A stretch of 64,000 nt of DNA. Source: Flavobacterium sp. CBA20B-1. Its GTDB lineage: Bacteria > Bacteroidota > Bacteroidia > Flavobacteriales > Flavobacteriaceae. The position numbers and the translations under genes were made by a program. The notes under the pieces are model-generated. The model had not been told where the DNA came from and ran no database searches. It saw only the letters and a list, made by a program, of their open reading frames with translations. Shown here one piece after another: positions 62,614-64,000 of this stretch; the stretch's first letter is position 1; each line of letters opens with the position of its first letter. The DNA is taken from the NCBI RefSeq assembly GCF_028473145.1, contig NZ_CP092370.1, positions 2,666,001 to 2,730,000 of the forward strand, written 5' to 3'.

Positions 62614-63024
62614 TTATTTTTTAATTTCATTTATTATTCTGTCAACACATTCCTGAAGATTATTTTTAACTTCCTTACTCCAGAACCTGAATACTTCCCA
62701 ACCATTATAAGTAAGAAATTCGTTTACTTCTTTATCCCGTTCTATATTTCTTCCTATTTTTTTGTGCCAGAATTCCTGATTGGATTTTATTCTGAATTTC
62801 TCTGTTTCCCAATCTTTGCCGTGAAAAAATTCGCTATCGACAAAAACTGCAATTTTGTGTTTTTTGAAGACTAAATCAGGTTTGCCGAAAACTGTTTTGT
62901 CATTTTTACGATACCTGTACCCTGAATGCCATAGTGCTTTTGCTAAGCGGATTTCATCCTTAGTTCCTGTCGCTTTGATAGCCCGCATATTTTTTGAGCG
63001 CTGTTCAGGTGTATGGACATCCAT
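62614..63024 (-). CDS. very short patch repair (Vsr-type) endonuclease
   Basis: A 136-residue PD-(D/E)XK nuclease. It has THTPEQRS-like start (VHTPEQRSKNMRAIKATGT), the catalytic core GKPDLVFKKHKIAVFVDSEF followed by FHGKDW, then EFWHKKIGRNIERDKEV and GWEVFRFW. Vsr nicks at T-G mismatches arising from deaminated 5-methylcytosine and is nearly always linked to a cytosine methyltransferase or restriction system. The zinc-binding Cys of E. coli Vsr are not evident. It lies eight bases after the receiver-domain gene. Confidence 0.92.
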   Translation of the reverse strand: MDVHTPEQRSKNMRAIKATGTKDEIRLAKALWHSGYRYRKNDKTVFGKPDLVFKKHKIAVFVDSEFFHGKDWETEKFRIKSNQEFWHKKIGRNIERDKEVNEFLTYNGWEVFRFWSKEVKNNLQECVDRIINEIKK

Positions 63025-63032
63025 AAATAAAT

Positions 63033-64000
63033 TTATTTTAATAAAGTATCATATATTTCATCAACATTAAAATCAGGAGAGCCTTGTCTTGAATAATAAA
63101 ATGAAAATCGGGAGACGATATCTTTTGTGAAACTATTATTTACAGAAGTAAGTCTGGTAAATCGATTAGTAATATCATTTTTATTTACTGATTTTAATAA
63201 CTGAAAATCAATCAGACCGGCAGAGAGATCTTTATACTCAGGTAAAAAATGATACTTAGGGATATTATTCTTAATCAGGTTTTTTAATTTGCCGGATGCA
63301 TTATTTCTTTTGTCTTTTCCAAGTTCATTATTATTAATTATCGCCTTTAGTTCTGATATCTGTCCGTTTCTCTTATCTTCTACTTCGACCAATAATACAT
63401 TTTCAGTTTTTCCCTCATGAGCTAAATCACAGGAAGGAGTTAAAACAATATATCTCTTTTGCGAGTCATTTTCAAGCAATATATCTCCGGTGAATAGTTT
63501 CGTTTTTATTGGTGGGGTGATATATATTTCTGCCGGATGGTAATCTTCGAAATCAGATTCTGTTGTCAATTCCAAATATTCCTGAATATGAAGTAAAATA
63601 TATCTTTCTAAAATTTTTTGCTTCTGCTCTGGTGTTCTTGACTGGTCATTAATCCAGATATCCATTGAAGCAGATAAATGATCCCAGAAAATCTTATTCA
63701 GGTATTCATCTATTTTGCCTTTTCTTCCTAAAATATGAGTGATACCTGTATTATAAACTTCAATTATCTCAGAAAGGACATCCTGAAAATTTCCATCTCT
63801 TGAACGCTTCTTAAAAAGGAAATTTTCTTCTTTATCAATCTGAGCGATACTTCCGGAAACAATAAATAATGGAAATCTTAGTTTGTCAATGATTTCATCA
63901 ATTAACTCCAGTCCTTCCAGATCAACCGTATTGGAGGAAAGCCTTAAATCCACTATAGCAGCGTCATATTCAGAACTTAATAGAGCCTTTTTAGCTTCAT
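63033..64000 (-). CDS. receiver-domain protein with C-terminal conserved SCD-motif domain (truncated by window edge)
   Basis: The frame is open to base 64000, so the N-terminus is outside. The apparent GTG start at 63953 is inside a response-regulator receiver domain: upstream codons read SSEYDAAIVDLRLS, with the phosphoacceptor Asp at the end of the strand, then GLELIDEIIDKL and PLFIVSG as the switch strand. After a helical middle, a C-terminal domain begins at ITPPIKTKLFTGDILLEN with YIVLTPSCDLAHEG and ends IVSRFSFYYSRQGSPDF. Such proteins occur next to HATPase-type partners in restriction/defence loci. It is in an operon with vsr. Confidence 0.75.
   Translation of the reverse strand, partial: EAKKALLSSEYDAAIVDLRLSSNTVDLEGLELIDEIIDKLRFPLFIVSGSIAQIDKEENFLFKKRSRDGNFQDVLSEIIEVYNTGITHILGRKGKIDEYLNKIFWDHLSASMDIWINDQSRTPEQKQKILERYILLHIQEYLELTTESDFEDYHPAEIYITPPIKTKLFTGDILLENDSQKRYIVLTPSCDLAHEGKTENVLLVEVEDKRNGQISELKAIINNNELGKDKRNNASGKLKNLIKNNIPKYHFLPEYKDLSAGLIDFQLLKSVNKNDITNRFTRLTSVNNSFTKDIVSRFSFYYSRQGSPDFNVDEIYDTLLK

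Noticed and set aside
63033..63953. GTG at 63953 as the start of the receiver-domain gene
   Set aside because: The frame is open upstream to the window edge and the codons there continue the receiver fold.

Overview
The window is about 64 kb of low-GC chromosome from a member of the Bacteroidetes, almost certainly a Flavobacteriaceae (Flavobacterium / Myroides-like). The evidence is TAnnTTTG-type -7 promoter boxes, two type IX secretion (T9SS) type B cargo proteins and one type A cargo protein, DUF4290, DUF4919 and START-like families typical of the group, a MurA with Asp in place of the catalytic Cys, and an HU protein and RmuC of flavobacterial type. No rRNA, CRISPR array or recognisable transposase gene was seen. 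The species cannot be named from the sequence alone.

Layout. 1-9.7 kb: ECF sigma factor, a tiny 47-residue gene, endonuclease III, Bcp peroxiredoxin, a SUFU-domain protein, an esterase/VanW pair, a decayed LysE transporter, QueE, DUF2059, a methyltransferase, a YkgJ-type cysteine protein and a NamZ-like muramidase. 9.7-20.1 kb: a LolE-like permease, a 1786-residue T9SS type B repeat protein and the fused acyl-CoA mutase IcmF. 20.0-22.0 kb: a two-gene insert between 254-bp direct repeats that duplicate the icmF/ABC-F junction. 22-36.9 kb: housekeeping genes (ABC-F ATPase, NUDIX hydrolase, pyrE, lpdA, rmuC, aminotransferase, YqgE, HU, fmt, recQ, DUF493, DUF4290, murA). 37.4-37.8 kb: four tandem tRNA-Glu genes, then rpsT, typA and htpG. 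42-62 kb: surface lipoproteins, an OmpA-family protein, a secreted M4 protease, an MgtC-type membrane protein, an FKBP lipoprotein, S4/TPMT/phosphoribosyltransferase genes, a second T9SS type B protein, aroK, a YifB/ComM ATPase, a YpfJ-type metallopeptidase, an RluA-type synthase, panB, serine dehydratase and dnaK.

After dnaK (62.1 kb onward) the character changes. A 530-bp gene-poor stretch with a short tRNA-3'-end-like sequence leads into a Vsr endonuclease and an edge-truncated protein that begins with a response-regulator receiver domain. This looks like the border of an acquired restriction/defence island that continues beyond the window.

The two strongest candidates for unusual biology are the directly repeated insert at 20.0-22.0 kb, whose cargo now lies downstream of a duplicated copy of its neighbour's promoter, and the Vsr/receiver operon at the right edge. 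At finer scale the genome is very compact. Divergent genes can have start codons 4 and 7 bases apart, -7 boxes sit inside terminator hairpins, and terminators overlap stop codons.
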